From Thiothrix fructosivorans (lineage in GTDB: Bacteria; Pseudomonadota; Gammaproteobacteria; Thiotrichales; Thiotrichaceae), in NCBI RefSeq assembly GCF_017349355.1, contig NZ_JAFMPM010000006.1, forward strand, positions 1,240,001-1,304,000: a stretch of 64,000 nt of DNA, given 5' to 3'. The notes below the pieces were generated by a model, which was not told the origin of the DNA, did no database searches, and saw only the letters and a list, made by a program, of their open reading frames with translations. Positions 17,462 to 34,369 of the stretch are shown here, piece after piece (the first letter of the stretch is position 1; every line of letters starts with the position of its first letter). A program made the position numbers and the translations under genes.

Positions 17462-18652
17462 ATGGCAAAAAGTAAATTTGAGCGTAATAAAACGCACGTA
17501 AACGTTGGCACAATCGGCCACGTTGACCACGGCAAAACCACACTGACAGCAGCATTGACAGTTGTACAGGCCAAGAAATTTGGCGGTGAGTCAAAAGCTT
17601 ACGATCAGATCGATGCAGCTCCTGAAGAAAAAGCACGTGGTATCACTATCTCCACAGCACACGTTGAATACGAATCTGAAACACGTCACTACGCGCATGT
17701 AGACTGCCCAGGTCATGCTGACTATGTTAAGAATATGATCACTGGTGCTGCTCAGATGGACGGCGCAATTCTGGTGTGTTCTGCTGCTGACGGCCCAATG
17801 CCACAAACACGTGAGCACATTCTGCTGTCCCGCCAAGTTGGCGTTCCATACGTTGTTGTTTACATGAACAAGTGCGACTTGGTTGACGACGAAGAGTTGT
17901 TAGAGCTGGTTGAAATGGAGTTGCGTGAGCTGCTGTCTAGCTACGACTTCCCAGGTGATGATACACCTATCGTCAAAGGTTCTGCGCGTATGGCACTGGA
18001 AGGCGATGAGTCTGATATCGGTGTTCCATCTATCGCACGTTTGATCGAAGCTATCGATACTTTCATTCCAGATCCAGTGCGTGCAATTGATGGCACGTTC
18101 TTGATGCCAGTTGAAGACGTATTCTCTATCTCCGGTCGTGGTACTGTAGTAACTGGTCGTATCGAACGTGGTGTGGTTAAAGTGGGTGAAACCATCGAAA
18201 TCGTTGGTATTCGTGATACGAAATCCACTACCGTTACGGGCGTTGAAATGTTCCGTAAGTTGCTGGATCAAGGTATGGCGGGTGACAACGTTGGTTTGTT
18301 GCTGCGTGGTACTAAGCGTGAAGAAGTTGAGCGCGGCCAAGTTCTGTGCAAGCCAGGTTCAATCAAGCCACACACTCAGTTTGAAGCAGAAGTTTATGTT
18401 CTGTCTAAAGATGAAGGTGGTCGCCATACGCCATTCTTTAAAGGCTATCGCCCACAGTTCTATTTCCGTACTACGGACGTAACCGGTGCTTGCGAACTGC
18501 CAGAAGGCGTTGAAATGGTTATGCCAGGTGACAACGTTAAATTGGTTGTTACCCTGATTAACCCAATCGCGATGGAAGACGGTCTGCGTTTCGCTATCCG
18601 CGAAGGTGGTCGTACCGTTGGTGCTGGCGTTGTTGCTAAGATCCTTGCGTAA
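17462..18652 (+). CDS. tuf: elongation factor Tu
   Basis: EF-Tu, 396 residues, carries aminoacyl-tRNA to the ribosomal A site as a GTP complex. ATG 17462 gives the standard start [20 protein letters not shown]. GTPase motifs: GHVDHGKT at 19-26, DCPGH, NKCD. The C-terminal barrel ends [20 protein letters not shown] and so on. It follows the tRNA cluster as tufB does in enterobacteria. It is the only full tuf in the window: the usual second copy after fusA is reduced to a 26-codon remnant at 33833-33913. Confidence 0.98.
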   Translation: MAKSKFERNKTHVNVGTIGHVDHGKTTLTAALTVVQAKKFGGESKAYDQIDAAPEEKARGITISTAHVEYESETRHYAHVDCPGHADYVKNMITGAAQMDGAILVCSAADGPMPQTREHILLSRQVGVPYVVVYMNKCDLVDDEELLELVEMELRELLSSYDFPGDDTPIVKGSARMALEGDESDIGVPSIARLIEAIDTFIPDPVRAIDGTFLMPVEDVFSISGRGTVVTGRIERGVVKVGETIEIVGIRDTKSTTVTGVEMFRKLLDQGMAGDNVGLLLRGTKREEVERGQVLCKPGSIKPHTQFEAEVYVLSKDEGGRHTPFFKGYRPQFYFRTTDVTGACELPEGVEMVMPGDNVKLVVTLINPIAMEDGLRFAIREGGRTVGAGVVAKILA

Positions 18653-18670
18653 ATAATACCTTGTGTTTTG

Positions 18671-18700
18671 AAAGAGTAGAGAGTATCCTCTCTGCTCTTT
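18671..18700 (+). terminator. hairpin after tuf
   Basis: AAAGAG.AGAGAG pairs with CTCTCT.CTCTTT around a short loop, with a U-rich tail that is not a perfect tract. It lies 18 bases after the tuf stop and 12 bases before tRNA-Trp; it could be a weak terminator or a tRNA-processing structure. Confidence 0.5.
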
Positions 18701-18711
18701 CTTGCCTTTAC

Positions 18712-18787
18712 AGGCCAATAGCTCAATTGGCAGAGCGGCGGTCTCCAAAACCGCAGGTTGGGGGTTCGATTCCCTCTTGGCCTGCCA
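18712..18787 (+). tRNA. tRNA-Trp (CCA)
   Basis: Acceptor AGGCCAA pairs with TTGGCCT and CCA is encoded. The anticodon loop CTCCAAA gives CCA, and the T-arm GGGGTTCGATTCCC is canonical. It lies just ahead of secE, a conserved gammaproteobacterial order. Confidence 0.96.
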
Positions 18788-18888
18788 TCTTTATAGATGG
18801 CTTTGGACAATAAATTGTAAGCGTTATCGTTAAACTGTTCGCAGTGTGTTATCCAAAGTCATTCGACTATCAGGTTTGGTAAAAATAA

Positions 18889-19284
18889 ATGTCAGTACAT
18901 ACCGAAGAACAGGGCTCGTCGCTTGATACAGTAAAGCTCGTTATTGCCATTGCCTTGCTGCTTGCGGGGATTGTTGGCTTCTACTATTTCGAAAGCTGGC
19001 AGGGTCAACCTGTTTCTGTTCTATTCCGTGTCTTAGGTTTATTAGCTGCTGTCGGTGCAGGTGTTGCTGTTGCGTTGTCGAGTCTTTCTGGTAAGCGTTT
19101 GTTGAGTTTCATGCACGACTCGCGCCTCGAAGTTCGCAAAATGGTATGGCCTACCCGTGCTGAAACGCTGCAAACCACTTTAATGGTGATGGTCATCGTC
19201 ATAATCCTTTCCATCTTCCTCTGGGGTGTTGATTCCCTGCTTGGTTGGGGAGTCAGAAGTCTGCTTGGTGGGGGAGGTGTCTAA
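18889..19284 (+). CDS. secE: preprotein translocase subunit SecE
   Basis: A 131-residue inner-membrane protein of the SecYEG channel. Two N-terminal hydrophobic segments (about 18-34 and 45-62) come before the conserved cytoplasmic amphipathic helix and third segment, with the family motif [20 protein letters not shown]. The three-helix form is typical of gammaproteobacteria. Its stop TAA shares one base with the nusG ATG, so the two are coupled. Confidence 0.95.
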   Translation: MSVHTEEQGSSLDTVKLVIAIALLLAGIVGFYYFESWQGQPVSVLFRVLGLLAAVGAGVAVALSSLSGKRLLSFMHDSRLEVRKMVWPTRAETLQTTLMVMVIVIILSIFLWGVDSLLGWGVRSLLGGGGV

Positions 19285-19817
19285 TGGCAATGCGCTGGTA
19301 TGTTGTGCAAGCCTATTCTGGTTTTGAAAATCAAGTAAAGCGCTCGCTTGAAGAGCGCCTTGTGCGTTTTGAATTACAAGACGCTTTTGGTCGTGTGCTC
19401 GTTCCTACAGAAGAAGTCGTGGAAATGCGTGATGGTCAGAAGCGTAAAAGCGAGCGTAAATTCTTTCCTGGCTATGTCTTGGTAGAAATGGAAATGAATG
19501 ATGAAACGTGGCACATGGTAAAAGAAACACCTAAAGTGCTGGGTTTCATTGGTGGTAAGGCCGATAAGCCAGCCCCGATTACGCAAAAAGAAGTCGATAA
19601 CATCATGCGTCGAGTGGAAGAAGGGGCTGAAAAGCCACGCCCTAAAGTCCTCTTCGATGCGGGTGAAGTCGTGCGTGTTACTGATGGGCCATTTAAGGAT
19701 TTCAACGGCGTGGTCGAAGAAGTCAATTACGAAAAAAGCCGCCTGTTGGTTGCCGTGCAAATTTTTGGTCGCTCAACGCCCGTTGAGTTGGAGTTCTATC
19801 AGGTCGAAAAAGCCTGA
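19284..19817 (+). CDS. nusG: transcription termination/antitermination factor NusG
   Basis: A 177-residue protein. ATG 19284 follows GGGGAGG at the end of secE; the sequence begins [19 protein letters not shown], the NGN domain that binds RNA polymerase. The C-terminal KOW domain contains [21 protein letters not shown]. NusG couples RNA polymerase to ribosomes through S10 and to Rho. It ends 54 bases before rplK. Confidence 0.97.
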   Translation: MAMRWYVVQAYSGFENQVKRSLEERLVRFELQDAFGRVLVPTEEVVEMRDGQKRKSERKFFPGYVLVEMEMNDETWHMVKETPKVLGFIGGKADKPAPITQKEVDNIMRRVEEGAEKPRPKVLFDAGEVVRVTDGPFKDFNGVVEEVNYEKSRLLVAVQIFGRSTPVELEFYQVEKA

Positions 19818-19871
19818 TCAGATAGTCACGGGGAGCCGTCAGGCGCTATTACCCATTTATAGGAAAGTATC

Positions 19872-20303
19872 ATGGCAAAGAAAGTCATCGCCTTTATCAA
19901 GCTGCAAGTTCCGGCTGGTAAAGCAAACCCAAGCCCACCAATCGGTCCTGCGCTGGGTCAACGTGGTCTGAACATCATGGAATTCTGCAAAGCATTCAAT
20001 GCGGCGACACAGAACCTTGAAGTCGGTCTGCCTACGCCTGTCGTCATTACTGCGTATAGCGACAAAAGCTTTACGTTTGTGATGAAAACCACACCGGCTT
20101 CCGTTCTGCTGAAAAAAGCAGTCGGCATCAAGTCTGGTAGTGCTAAGCCGAATAGCAACAAAGTGGGTAAAGTCACCGTTGCGCAACTGGAAGAAATTGC
20201 TAAAGCAAAAACACCAGATTTGACAGCAGCTAGCATGGAAGCGGCGATCCGCACCATCGCAGGAACTGCTCGTAGTATGGGTCTTGAAGTGGAGGGTTTG
20301 TAA
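19872..20303 (+). CDS. rplK: 50S ribosomal protein L11
   Basis: A 143-residue protein that binds 23S rRNA at the GTPase-associated centre with L10-L12. Recognised from the N-terminal [24 protein letters not shown] and the C-terminal RNA-binding domain ending [15 protein letters not shown], given in part. A good Shine-Dalgarno (AGGAAAG) precedes ATG 19872. In E. coli the rplKA pair is autoregulated by L1; rplA begins one base after the stop codon. Confidence 0.98.
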   Translation: MAKKVIAFIKLQVPAGKANPSPPIGPALGQRGLNIMEFCKAFNAATQNLEVGLPTPVVITAYSDKSFTFVMKTTPASVLLKKAVGIKSGSAKPNSNKVGKVTVAQLEEIAKAKTPDLTAASMEAAIRTIAGTARSMGLEVEGL

Positions 20304-20304
20304 G

Positions 20305-21000
20305 ATGGCAAAGCTGACTAAACGCCAAAAAGCGATTGCTGAGAAAATCGATCGCACCAAGTCTTACGGTATTGCTGATGCACTGGATACCCTGAAATCT
20401 CTGCCGCGTGCAAAGTTTCTGGAAAGCGTTGACGTGAGTTTCAACCTCGGTGTTGACCCACGTAAATCTGACCAAGTAGTGCGTGGTTCTACCGTATTAC
20501 CAAACGGTAACGGTAAAACAGTCCGCGTTGCAGTTTTTGCGCAAGGTGCAAATGCTGAAGCAGCGACTGCTGCTGGTGCAGACATCGTTGGTTTTGATGA
20601 CTTGGCCGCTGAAATTAAAGCAGGCAAGATGGATTTTGACGTGGTTATTGCCAGCCCAGACGCGATGCGTGTCGTGGGTCAGTTGGGTCAAATTCTCGGT
20701 CCGCGTGGTTTGATGCCTAACCCGAAAGTTGGCACTGTGACTCCTGACGTTGCTGGCGCTGTCCGCAATGCTAAGGCTGGTCAAGTCCGTTACCGTACAG
20801 ACAAGGGTGGTATCATCCATTGTTCCGTTGGTAATGTGGATTTTGATACCGATAAGTTGGTTGGCAACATCAATGCGCTGGTAGCGGATTTGGTAAAAAT
20901 GAAGCCATCCACTTCCAAAGGTATCTACCTGAAGAAAGTTTCTGTATCCACCACGATGGGTACTGGTTTGACAGTCGATAACGCATCACTGTCTTACTAA
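20305..21000 (+). CDS. rplA: 50S ribosomal protein L1
   Basis: A 231-residue protein forming the L1 stalk and, in E. coli, repressing translation of its own rplKA mRNA. ATG 20305 gives the normal start [16 protein letters not shown]; the preceding rplK stop supplies GGAGG for initiation. Family landmarks are [20 protein letters not shown] and [16 protein letters not shown] long leader separates it from rplJ. Confidence 0.98.
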   Translation: MAKLTKRQKAIAEKIDRTKSYGIADALDTLKSLPRAKFLESVDVSFNLGVDPRKSDQVVRGSTVLPNGNGKTVRVAVFAQGANAEAATAAGADIVGFDDLAAEIKAGKMDFDVVIASPDAMRVVGQLGQILGPRGLMPNPKVGTVTPDVAGAVRNAKAGQVRYRTDKGGIIHCSVGNVDFDTDKLVGNINALVADLVKMKPSTSKGIYLKKVSVSTTMGTGLTVDNASLSY

Positions 21001-21039
21001 TGGATTGGGGCGATAACGCCCTATTCTCCGTTTCCAAGG

Positions 21040-21240
21040 ATGGAAACAGCCTCAAGGCAAAAAGATATACAGGATGTATGTCGTCAGAGACCGTAGGTGC
21101 TTCTTTAAGAGGCTTAATGGTTCTACATTTAATAATGTAGAGAACCTGCGCAGATGGCGTTCCCCGAGTCAGTAAGATGGTTTGGGACGCTGTTTCCTTC
21201 GCAAACCGGACAACCGGTACGTGATCGATAAATGGTGGAT
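21040..21240 (+). promoter_or_regulatory. rplJ (L10) leader, autoregulatory RNA
   Basis: The 266-base rplA-rplJ gap is non-coding but structured. Segments near 21091-21186 (CCGTAGGTGCTTCTTTAAGA, GAACCTGCGCAGATGGCGTT) resemble the conserved L10-binding leader that represses rplJL translation when L10-L12 is in excess. A small stem CTACATT...AATGTAG at 21123-21139 is clear. A covariance search would settle the limits. Confidence 0.7.
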
Positions 21241-21266
21241 TATCCGCCAAACCAGGAGTAGATAAC

Positions 21267-21785
21267 GTGGCATTAACACTGCAAGAGAAAAAAGAGATTG
21301 TCTCTGAAGTGGCCGCAGTTGCTGCAAGTGCTTATTCTGCGGTAGCTGCTGAGTACCGTGGATTGACCGTAGCTCAACTCACTACGTTGCGTCAAAACGC
21401 ACGTAAGAATGGGGTGTACCTGCGTGTTGTGAAGAATAATCTGGCGCGAATCGCTGTTAAAGGTACTGCTTTCGAGTGTATCCAAGACGGTTTGGTTGGC
21501 CCGTTGGTATTGGCGTTTTCTCAGGAAGACCCAGGCTCAGCGGCACGTCTGATTAAAGACTTCAAGAAAGACAAAGCCCATGACAAGATGGAAGTAAAGT
21601 TCGTCGCTATCGACGGCGCTATGCTCCCAGCTTCTGAATTGGATCGTCTGGCGAAATTGCCAACCCGCGATCAGGCACTGGCCACCTTGGCTGCTGTCCT
21701 GCGTGCACCGTTGGATAAATTCGCTCGCACTCTTGCTGCATTGCGTGACCAAAAAGCTGAAGCCGCTGGCATTAGCTTAGATTGA
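21267..21785 (+). CDS. rplJ: 50S ribosomal protein L10
   Basis: A 172-residue protein that anchors L7/L12 dimers to the ribosomal stalk. GTG start is preceded by AGGAG. The sequence MALTLQEKKEIVSEVAAVA and the internal YRGLTVAQLTTLR and VVKNNLARIA are typical; the C-terminal helix (about 140-168) carries the L12 dimers. It ends 28 bases before rplL. It is probably translationally autoregulated through the leader upstream. Confidence 0.97.
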   Translation: MALTLQEKKEIVSEVAAVAASAYSAVAAEYRGLTVAQLTTLRQNARKNGVYLRVVKNNLARIAVKGTAFECIQDGLVGPLVLAFSQEDPGSAARLIKDFKKDKAHDKMEVKFVAIDGAMLPASELDRLAKLPTRDQALATLAAVLRAPLDKFARTLAALRDQKAEAAGISLD

Positions 21786-21813
21786 TTACTGATTTAGGTT
21801 TTGGAGAAAGAAA

Positions 21814-22185
21814 ATGGCTTGTACTAAAGACGATATGTTGGAAACCTTTGCCAACATGACTGTAACTGAAATCGTTGATCTGATTTCAGCGATCGAAGAA
21901 AAGTTTGGCGTAACTGCGGCAGTTTCTGTTGCTGCGGGGCCTGTTGCTGAAGCGGCTGCGGTCGTTGAAGAACAAACTGAATTCAACGTTGTAATGACTA
22001 GCTTTGGTGCTAACAAAATCAACGTTATCAAAGTTGTCCGTGGCGCAACCGGTCTGGGCTTGAAAGAAGCGAAAGACATGGTTGAAGGCGTTCCTTCTGT
22101 TGTGAAGGAAGCAGCAAGCAAGGATGACGCAGCTAAGTTGAAAGCAGAGCTAGAAGCCGCAGGCGCTACTGTCGAACTCAAGTAA
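21814..22185 (+). CDS. rplL: 50S ribosomal protein L7/L12
   Basis: A 123-residue acidic stalk protein. The N-terminal dimerisation helices are followed by an Ala-rich hinge (about 38-53) and a C-terminal domain with [20 protein letters not shown], which binds translational GTPases. GGAGAAAG precedes ATG 21814. It is normally made in excess of the other r-proteins; an attenuator after it lowers transcription into rpoBC. Confidence 0.98.
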   Translation: MACTKDDMLETFANMTVTEIVDLISAIEEKFGVTAAVSVAAGPVAEAAAVVEEQTEFNVVMTSFGANKINVIKVVRGATGLGLKEAKDMVEGVPSVVKEAASKDDAAKLKAELEAAGATVELK

Positions 22186-22234
22186 GATTGAGGGCGAGCG
22201 TGTTGCACGGCAACTAGTTCTTACATACCTTGCA

Positions 22235-22266
22235 GGCTGGCAGTACATAAGTACTGTCGGCCTTTT
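22235..22266 (+). terminator. rplL-rpoB attenuator hairpin
   Basis: GGCTGGCAGTAC pairs with GTACTGTCGGCC (two non-Watson-Crick positions) around ATAA and is followed by TTTT. The rplL-rpoB gap is the classic site of partial termination that sets the ratio of ribosomal to polymerase transcripts. Confidence 0.8.
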
Positions 22267-22342
22267 CTCGCTTATTAGAGCGAGTGAAAAAATCCGGCAG
22301 TGTTGTTGTGAGCCGGGGTTCTGATTCCAGAGAGGAAAGACG

Positions 22343-25300
22343 ATGGGACTGAGTTATACCGAAAAGAAACGGATCCGCAAAGACTTTGGGAAACGGCCAC
22401 AGATACTGGAAGTGCCTAACCTGCTTACCATTCAGTTAGACTCCTATCGACATTTCCTGCAATTGGAAAAACCCGTCGCAGAGCGCCGAGAAGTGGGTTT
22501 GCACGCGGCTTTTTCCTCGGTGTTCCCGATTATCAGCTACAACAACTATGTTGCGCTGGAATATGCAGATTATCGTTTGGCTGAGCCTGTGTTTGATGTG
22601 CAGGAATGCCAGTTGCGTGGTTTAACGTTTGCTACATCTCTGCGTGTAAAATTGCGTTTGGTCATTTATGACAAAGACGCCCCTGCGGATGCCAAAGTGG
22701 TTAAGGCCATTAAAGAGCAGGACGTTTATCTCGGCGAATTGCCGCTGATGACGGATAAAGGCACATTTATTATTAACGGTACTGAGCGTGTGATCGTTTC
22801 TCAGTTACACCGTTCACCCGGCGTGTTCTTTGAACATGATAAGGGCAAATCCAATTCCGCTGGTAAGTTGCTGCACAGTGCACGCGTTATTCCTTACCGT
22901 GGTTCGTGGTTGGACTTCGAGTTTGACCCTAAAGATTCCATTTTTGTGCGTATTGACCGTCGTCGCAAATTGCCTGCGACTATTTTGTTGCGTGCATTGG
23001 GAATGCAGAACGAAGGCATCTTGGATGTATTCTTCGATAAAACGGCTGTGCATTTGAGCGATAGCAGTGTGGAAATGGAGTTGATTCCAGAGCGCTTGCG
23101 GGGCGATTTGGCTTCGTTTGACATTATGCTGGACGGGCAGATTTTAGTCGAAACAGGTCGCCGCGTGACGGCTAAGCACATTCGCCAATTAGAAAAGTCT
23201 GGGATGAACAAGCTGGTCGTCCCCAGCGAATACATGAATGGCAAGATTCTGGCGCAAAACATCATTGATTCCTCTACGGGCGAACTACTGGCTTCTGCGA
23301 ATGATGAAGTTACCGCTGCATTGCTGGAAAAGTTGCGTGACAATGATGTTAAAGCATTCAATATTCTTTATACCAACGAATTAGATCGTGGCCCATTCGT
23401 CTCGAATACGCTGAAAATTGATCCAAGCACCAGCCAACTGGAAGCACAGATCGAAATTTATCGCATGATGCGTCCCGGTGAACCCCCGACGAAAGAAGCC
23501 GCAGAAAATCTGTTCAACAATCTGTTTTTCGTGGATGACCGTTATGACTTGTCCGGCGTGGGTCGGATGAAATTCAACCGTCGTTTGGGTCGTGAAGAGG
23601 CGACAGGTTCTGGTGTATTGGATCAGAACGATATTCTGGACGTGTTGAAAAAGCTGATCGACATCCGTGACGGTCGTGATGACGTGGATGACATTGATCA
23701 CCTCGGCAATCGCCGCGTGCGTAGCGTCGGAGAGATGGCAGAAAATGCCTTCCGTGTCGGCTTGGTGCGTGTCGAACGTGCAGTCAAAGAACGCTTGACG
23801 ATGGCGGAAAGTGAGGGCTTGATGCCGCAAGAACTGGTGAATTCTAAGCCAGTATCAGCAGCGATTAAAGAGTTTTTCGGCTCTAGCCAATTGTCCCAGT
23901 TCATGGATCAAAACAATCCACTCTCGGAAGTGACCCACAAGCGCCGTATTTCGGCGTTAGGGCCGGGCGGTTTGACTCGTGAACGTGCAGGCTTTGAGGT
24001 GCGCGACGTACATCCAACCCATTACGGTCGTGTATGCCCAATCGAAACACCGGAAGGCCCAAACATCGGTTTGATCAACTCCTTGGCGGTGTATGCGCGT
24101 ACCAACGATTATGGTTTCTTAGAAACACCGTATCGCAAGGTTATCGACAGCAAGCCGACTATGCAAATCGACTATTTGTCAGCGATTGAAGAATCCAACT
24201 ACGTGATTGCACAGGCGAGTGCGGAACTGGATGAAGAAGGTCGTTTGTCCGATGAGTTCGTTTCTTGCCGTCATCGTAATGAATTTACCTTGAAGCAAGC
24301 GATTGAAGTTCAATACATGGACGTATCGCCCAAGCAGATTGTATCGGTGGCAGCCTCGTTGATTCCGTTTTTGGAACACGATGACGCGAACCGCGCCTTG
24401 ATGGGATCTAACATGCAACGTCAGGCAGTACCCTGCTTGCGTGCTGATAAACCTTTGTCCGGTACGGGGATGGAACGTGCAGTAGCGCAAGATTCCGGTT
24501 CAGCCGTTACCGCCCGTCGCGGTGGTTTGATTGACTCCGTGGATGCCGGTCGTGTTGTTGTGCGCGTGAATGACGATGAAGCCGATGAAGCACGCGGCGG
24601 TGTCGATATTTATAGCTTGATCAAGTACACCCGTTCCAATCAAAACACCTGCATTAACCAACGTCCGATCGTAAAAGTCGGTGATATGGTCGCGCGTGGT
24701 GACGTGTTGGCGGATGGTTCTTCCACGGACTTGGGTGAATTGGCGTTAGGGCAGAACATGTTCATCGCCTTCATGCCGTGGAATGGTTACAACTACGAAG
24801 ACTCGATTTTGTTGTCTGAGCGCGTGGTTGATGAAGACCGTTACACGTCTATCCATATCGAAGAAATGTCTTGCTTGGCACGTGATACTAAGCTTGGGCC
24901 AGAAGAGATCACGGCGGATATTCCGAACGTGAGCGAAAGCTTACTGGCGAAGTTGGACGAATGCGGCATTATCCACGTTGGTGCGGAAGTCAAACCGGGT
25001 GATATTCTGGTCGGTAAGGTCACGCCAAAAGGCGAAAGCCAGTTAACCCCAGAAGAAAAGTTGTTGCGTGCGATCTTCGGTGAAAAAGCGTCTGACGTAA
25101 AAGATACCTCCTTGCGCGTACCAACGGGTATGGCGGGTACGGTGATCGACGTGCGCGTGTTCACCCGTGACGGCGTAGAACGTGATGCACGTGCCTTGGC
25201 GATTCAGGAAGAAGACCTGAAGAAAGTTCGTAAAGACTTACGTGACGAACTGCGTATTTACGAAGCGGACATTTTCGACCGTTTTGCGAAACTGGTGATT

Positions 25301-26428
25301 GGTAAAGAAGCGTTGGGTGGCCCTAGCCGTTTGACATCTGGCACAGTCGTCACGGAATCTTATCTGGATAATCTGGAGAAGAAGGATTGGTTCGCCATCC
25401 GTATGCAGGACGAGGAAGTGAATCTCCAACTCGAATCGCTGTCTCACCAGATCGACGAGAAGAAAAAGCACTACGAAACGCGTCTGCACAAGCAACGTGA
25501 CAAACTCATGGCGGGCGATGACCTCGCGCCGGGTGTGTTGAAAATGGTCAAGGTGTACATTGCGGTGAAACGCCGGATGCAGCCGGGTGATAAAATGGCG
25601 GGTCGTCACGGTAACAAGGGTGTGGTTTCACGCATTGTGCCGGTTGAAGACATGCCATACCTCGCCAATGGTCAGACCGTTGACATCGTATTGAACCCGT
25701 TGGGCGTTCCATCCCGGATGAACGTTGGTCAGGTTCTGGAAACGCACTTAGGTTGGGCGGCAAAAGGCTTGGGCGAAAAAATTGCTCGCATGATCGACAC
25801 CAAGGCGAAGATTGATGAATTGCGTCAATTCATCAGCGAAATCTACGCCACGGGCGGTAATCCGAACCAAGATGAAGTCATTGCCGAATTGAGTGATGCT
25901 GAGGTCGTCACCTTGGCGAACAACCTGCGTAAGGGTGTGCCCATGGCGACACAGGTCTTTGACGGTGCTGATGAAGCTGAAATCAAAGCGATGTTGCGCT
26001 TGGCGGACTTGCCTGAAAGCGGTCAAACCCAATTGTGTGACGGTCGTACCGGCGATCTATTTGAGCGTAAAGTAACCGTGGGTTACATGCACATGCTCAA
26101 ACTGAACCACTTGGTCGATGACAAGATGCACGCACGTTCTACAGGTCCCTACAGCCTTGTTACCCAGCAACCGTTGGGTGGTAAAGCGCAATTCGGTGGT
26201 CAGCGTTTCGGGGAGATGGAGGTTTGGGCACTGGAAGCTTACGGTGCAGCCTATACCTTGCAGGAAATGCTCACGGTTAAGTCGGATGACGTTAATGGGC
26301 GTAACAAGATGTATAAAAACATCGTGGACGGCGACCACTATATGGAAGCGAGTATGCCTGAGTCCTTCAACGTCTTGATGAAGGAAATCCGCTCACTTGG
26401 TCTGAATATCGAACTGGAACGGGATTAA
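22343..26428 (+). CDS. rpoB: DNA-directed RNA polymerase subunit beta
   Basis: A 1361-residue beta subunit (E. coli 1342). ATG 22343 follows GAGAGGAAAG and begins [19 protein letters not shown]. The rifampicin-region motif [22 protein letters not shown] is present with standard wild-type-looking residues, quoted in part. The catalytic-region segments [15 protein letters not shown] and [15 protein letters not shown] are intact. Its stop lies 17 bases before rpoC. Confidence 0.99.
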   Translation: MGLSYTEKKRIRKDFGKRPQILEVPNLLTIQLDSYRHFLQLEKPVAERREVGLHAAFSSVFPIISYNNYVALEYADYRLAEPVFDVQECQLRGLTFATSLRVKLRLVIYDKDAPADAKVVKAIKEQDVYLGELPLMTDKGTFIINGTERVIVSQLHRSPGVFFEHDKGKSNSAGKLLHSARVIPYRGSWLDFEFDPKDSIFVRIDRRRKLPATILLRALGMQNEGILDVFFDKTAVHLSDSSVEMELIPERLRGDLASFDIMLDGQILVETGRRVTAKHIRQLEKSGMNKLVVPSEYMNGKILAQNIIDSSTGELLASANDEVTAALLEKLRDNDVKAFNILYTNELDRGPFVSNTLKIDPSTSQLEAQIEIYRMMRPGEPPTKEAAENLFNNLFFVDDRYDLSGVGRMKFNRRLGREEATGSGVLDQNDILDVLKKLIDIRDGRDDVDDIDHLGNRRVRSVGEMAENAFRVGLVRVERAVKERLTMAESEGLMPQELVNSKPVSAAIKEFFGSSQLSQFMDQNNPLSEVTHKRRISALGPGGLTRERAGFEVRDVHPTHYGRVCPIETPEGPNIGLINSLAVYARTNDYGFLETPYRKVIDSKPTMQIDYLSAIEESNYVIAQASAELDEEGRLSDEFVSCRHRNEFTLKQAIEVQYMDVSPKQIVSVAASLIPFLEHDDANRALMGSNMQRQAVPCLRADKPLSGTGMERAVAQDSGSAVTARRGGLIDSVDAGRVVVRVNDDEADEARGGVDIYSLIKYTRSNQNTCINQRPIVKVGDMVARGDVLADGSSTDLGELALGQNMFIAFMPWNGYNYEDSILLSERVVDEDRYTSIHIEEMSCLARDTKLGPEEITADIPNVSESLLAKLDECGIIHVGAEVKPGDILVGKVTPKGESQLTPEEKLLRAIFGEKASDVKDTSLRVPTGMAGTVIDVRVFTRDGVERDARALAIQEEDLKKVRKDLRDELRIYEADIFDRFAKLVIGKEALGGPSRLTSGTVVTESYLDNLEKKDWFAIRMQDEEVNLQLESLSHQIDEKKKHYETRLHKQRDKLMAGDDLAPGVLKMVKVYIAVKRRMQPGDKMAGRHGNKGVVSRIVPVEDMPYLANGQTVDIVLNPLGVPSRMNVGQVLETHLGWAAKGLGEKIARMIDTKAKIDELRQFISEIYATGGNPNQDEVIAELSDAEVVTLANNLRKGVPMATQVFDGADEAEIKAMLRLADLPESGQTQLCDGRTGDLFERKVTVGYMHMLKLNHLVDDKMHARSTGPYSLVTQQPLGGKAQFGGQRFGEMEVWALEAYGAAYTLQEMLTVKSDDVNGRNKMYKNIVDGDHYMEASMPESFNVLMKEIRSLGLNIELERD

Positions 26429-26445
26429 TACAGGATTGATTGGCG

Positions 26446-30633
<4,188 letters not shown>

Positions 30634-30680
30634 TCATTCAATCAAGTTTTCGATTTAACTGACTGATCGGGAAAACTTCC

Positions 30681-30709
30681 TTGACAGGAAGCTCCCTGAT
30701 CCCTAAAAT
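30681..30709 (+). promoter_or_regulatory. str operon promoter
   Basis: TTGACA (30681-30686) and TAAAAT (30704-30709) have 17-base spacing, close to consensus. Predicted transcription starts near 30716, just before a terminator-like hairpin. Confidence 0.7.
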
Positions 30710-30721
30710 CTGGCGTCCTTA

Positions 30722-30750
30722 AACAGACCGATTTTCGGTCTGTTGCTTTT
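30722..30750 (+). terminator. terminator-like hairpin between rpoC and rpsL
   Basis: AACAGACCGA (30722-30731) pairs perfectly with TCGGTCTGTT (30735-30744) around TTT and is followed by GCTTTT. It could end rpoBC transcripts, but it also lies inside the leader made from the promoter at 30681-30709. Confidence 0.7.
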
Positions 30751-30807
30751 ATGGGGACAAGGCAAGCCAGGCAGGTTCCTCGTGATTCCAGGAGACAATT
30801 TCAGGAT

Positions 30808-31182
30808 ATGGCAACAGTAAACCAATTGGTGCGTAAGCCGCGCCAAAGCAAAGTAGAGAAAAGCAAGGTGCCAGCGCTAGAGGCTTGTCCGCAGCGCCGT
30901 GGTGTTTGCACCCGTGTTTATACAACCACGCCTAAGAAGCCGAACTCCGCTATGCGTAAGGTTGCTCGTGTGCGTCTGACCAATGGTTTTGAAGTCACCA
31001 GTTATATTGGTGGTGAAGGCCATAATCTCCAGGAACACTCGGTTGTACTGATTCGCGGCGGTCGTGTAAAAGACCTTCCGGGTGTCCGTTACCATACAGT
31101 TCGTGGTAGTCTGGATACACAGGGTGTCAAAAACCGTAAGCAGGCTCGTTCCAAGTACGGCACGAAGCGTCCTAAGAAGTAA
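30808..31182 (+). CDS. rpsL: 30S ribosomal protein S12
   Basis: A 124-residue decoding-centre protein. ATG 30808 gives [15 protein letters not shown], the family start, with CAGGAT upstream; an earlier in-frame ATG at 30751 lies at the 3' side of the hairpin and is unlikely. [19 protein letters not shown] includes the lysine region linked to streptomycin response in other bacteria and is wild-type-like. First gene of the str operon, 19 bases before rpsG. Confidence 0.98.
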   Translation: MATVNQLVRKPRQSKVEKSKVPALEACPQRRGVCTRVYTTTPKKPNSAMRKVARVRLTNGFEVTSYIGGEGHNLQEHSVVLIRGGRVKDLPGVRYHTVRGSLDTQGVKNRKQARSKYGTKRPKK

Positions 31183-31198
31183 TTCACAGGTGATATGA

Positions 31199-31672
<474 letters not shown>

Positions 31673-31690
31673 TGGCAAGAGTGACCATCA

Positions 31691-33796
<2,106 letters not shown>

Positions 33797-33829
33797 CGAT
33801 ACACTTGAGTGTCGGTACTATGTGCATTT

Positions 33830-33913
33830 GAAATGAAAAACGGTCTGCGTTTTGCGATCCGTGAAGGTGGTCGTACTGTCGGCACCGATGTTGTTGCTAA
33901 AATTATTGAGTAA
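33830..33913 (+). pseudogene. remnant of a second tuf gene (last 26 codons)
   Basis: Between fusA and rpsJ, the normal place of tufA, an open stretch encodes [16 protein letters not shown], then [10 protein letters not shown] and a stop. It aligns without gaps with the last 26 residues of the intact EF-Tu ([16 protein letters not shown]...). Many nucleotide differences from the intact gene are at third codon positions. The 33 bases between the fusA stop and this stretch show no EF-Tu similarity. It has no clear ribosome-binding site, so it is probably a deletion scar; translation as a 26-aa peptide from ATG 33833 cannot be excluded. Confidence 0.85.
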
Positions 33914-33918
33914 TAGTT

Positions 33919-34230
33919 ATGTCTGATCAAAGAATCCGTATTCGCCTGAAAGCATTCGATCATCGTCTGATTGACCGTTCTGCGACTGAGATCGTCGAAA
34001 CAGCCAAGCGGACAGGTGCACGTGTCAAAGGGCCAATCCCTTTGCCTACACGTATCGAACGTTACACCATTCTGGTTTCTCCGCATGTTGATAAAGATGC
34101 GCGTGACCAGTATGAGATCCGTACTTACAAGCGTCTGATGGATATTATTGATCCGACTGACAAGACTGTTGATGCCCTGATGAAGCTGGATTTGGCTGCG
34201 GGCGTTGACGTGCAAATCAAGCTTAACTGA
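33919..34230 (+). CDS. rpsJ: 30S ribosomal protein S10
   Basis: A 103-residue protein of the 30S head and the NusE antitermination partner of NusB and Nus[22 protein letters not shown] and the [16 protein letters not shown] loop are typical. It starts 5 bases after the tuf remnant, so it belongs to the str transcript here, and a promoter plus hairpin separate it from rplC. This differs from E. coli, where rpsJ heads the S10 operon. Confidence 0.98.
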   Translation: MSDQRIRIRLKAFDHRLIDRSATEIVETAKRTGARVKGPIPLPTRIERYTILVSPHVDKDARDQYEIRTYKRLMDIIDPTDKTVDALMKLDLAAGVDVQIKLN

Positions 34231-34245
34231 TTTGTAAAAAGATCA

Positions 34246-34273
34246 TAGACGGCAGAAGATTTTCTGCTATAAT
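34246..34273 (+). promoter_or_regulatory. promoter for rplC and the S10 operon
   Basis: An extended -10 (TGC then TATAAT at 34268-34273) with a weak -35 TAGACG at 34246-34251, spacing 16. The spacer itself is an inverted repeat: GCAGAA (34252-34257) and TTCTGC (34262-34267). Confidence 0.65.
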
Positions 34274-34286
34274 GCGCGGCTTTCCA

Positions 34287-34315
34287 CGGCTCGACTCATG
34301 TCGAGCCGAGTTTTT
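34287..34315 (+). terminator. terminator-like hairpin in the rplC leader
   Basis: CGGCTCGAC (34287-34295) pairs perfectly with GTCGAGCCG (34300-34308) around TCAT, followed by AG and five Ts. It lies just after the predicted start of the rplC promoter and 55 bases before rplC. Confidence 0.75.
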
Positions 34316-34369
34316 CTAGAAGTATAGAATGAAAGTTGCTCGGTGTGAGTAATTCGAAGAGGTATGCAA

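Noticed and set aside
33797-33832. Possible further EF-Tu-derived sequence just after fusA
   Set aside because: The 36 bases show only a small ACAC-TTGA-GTGT stem and no EF-Tu-like codons, so the remnant was limited to the last 26 codons.
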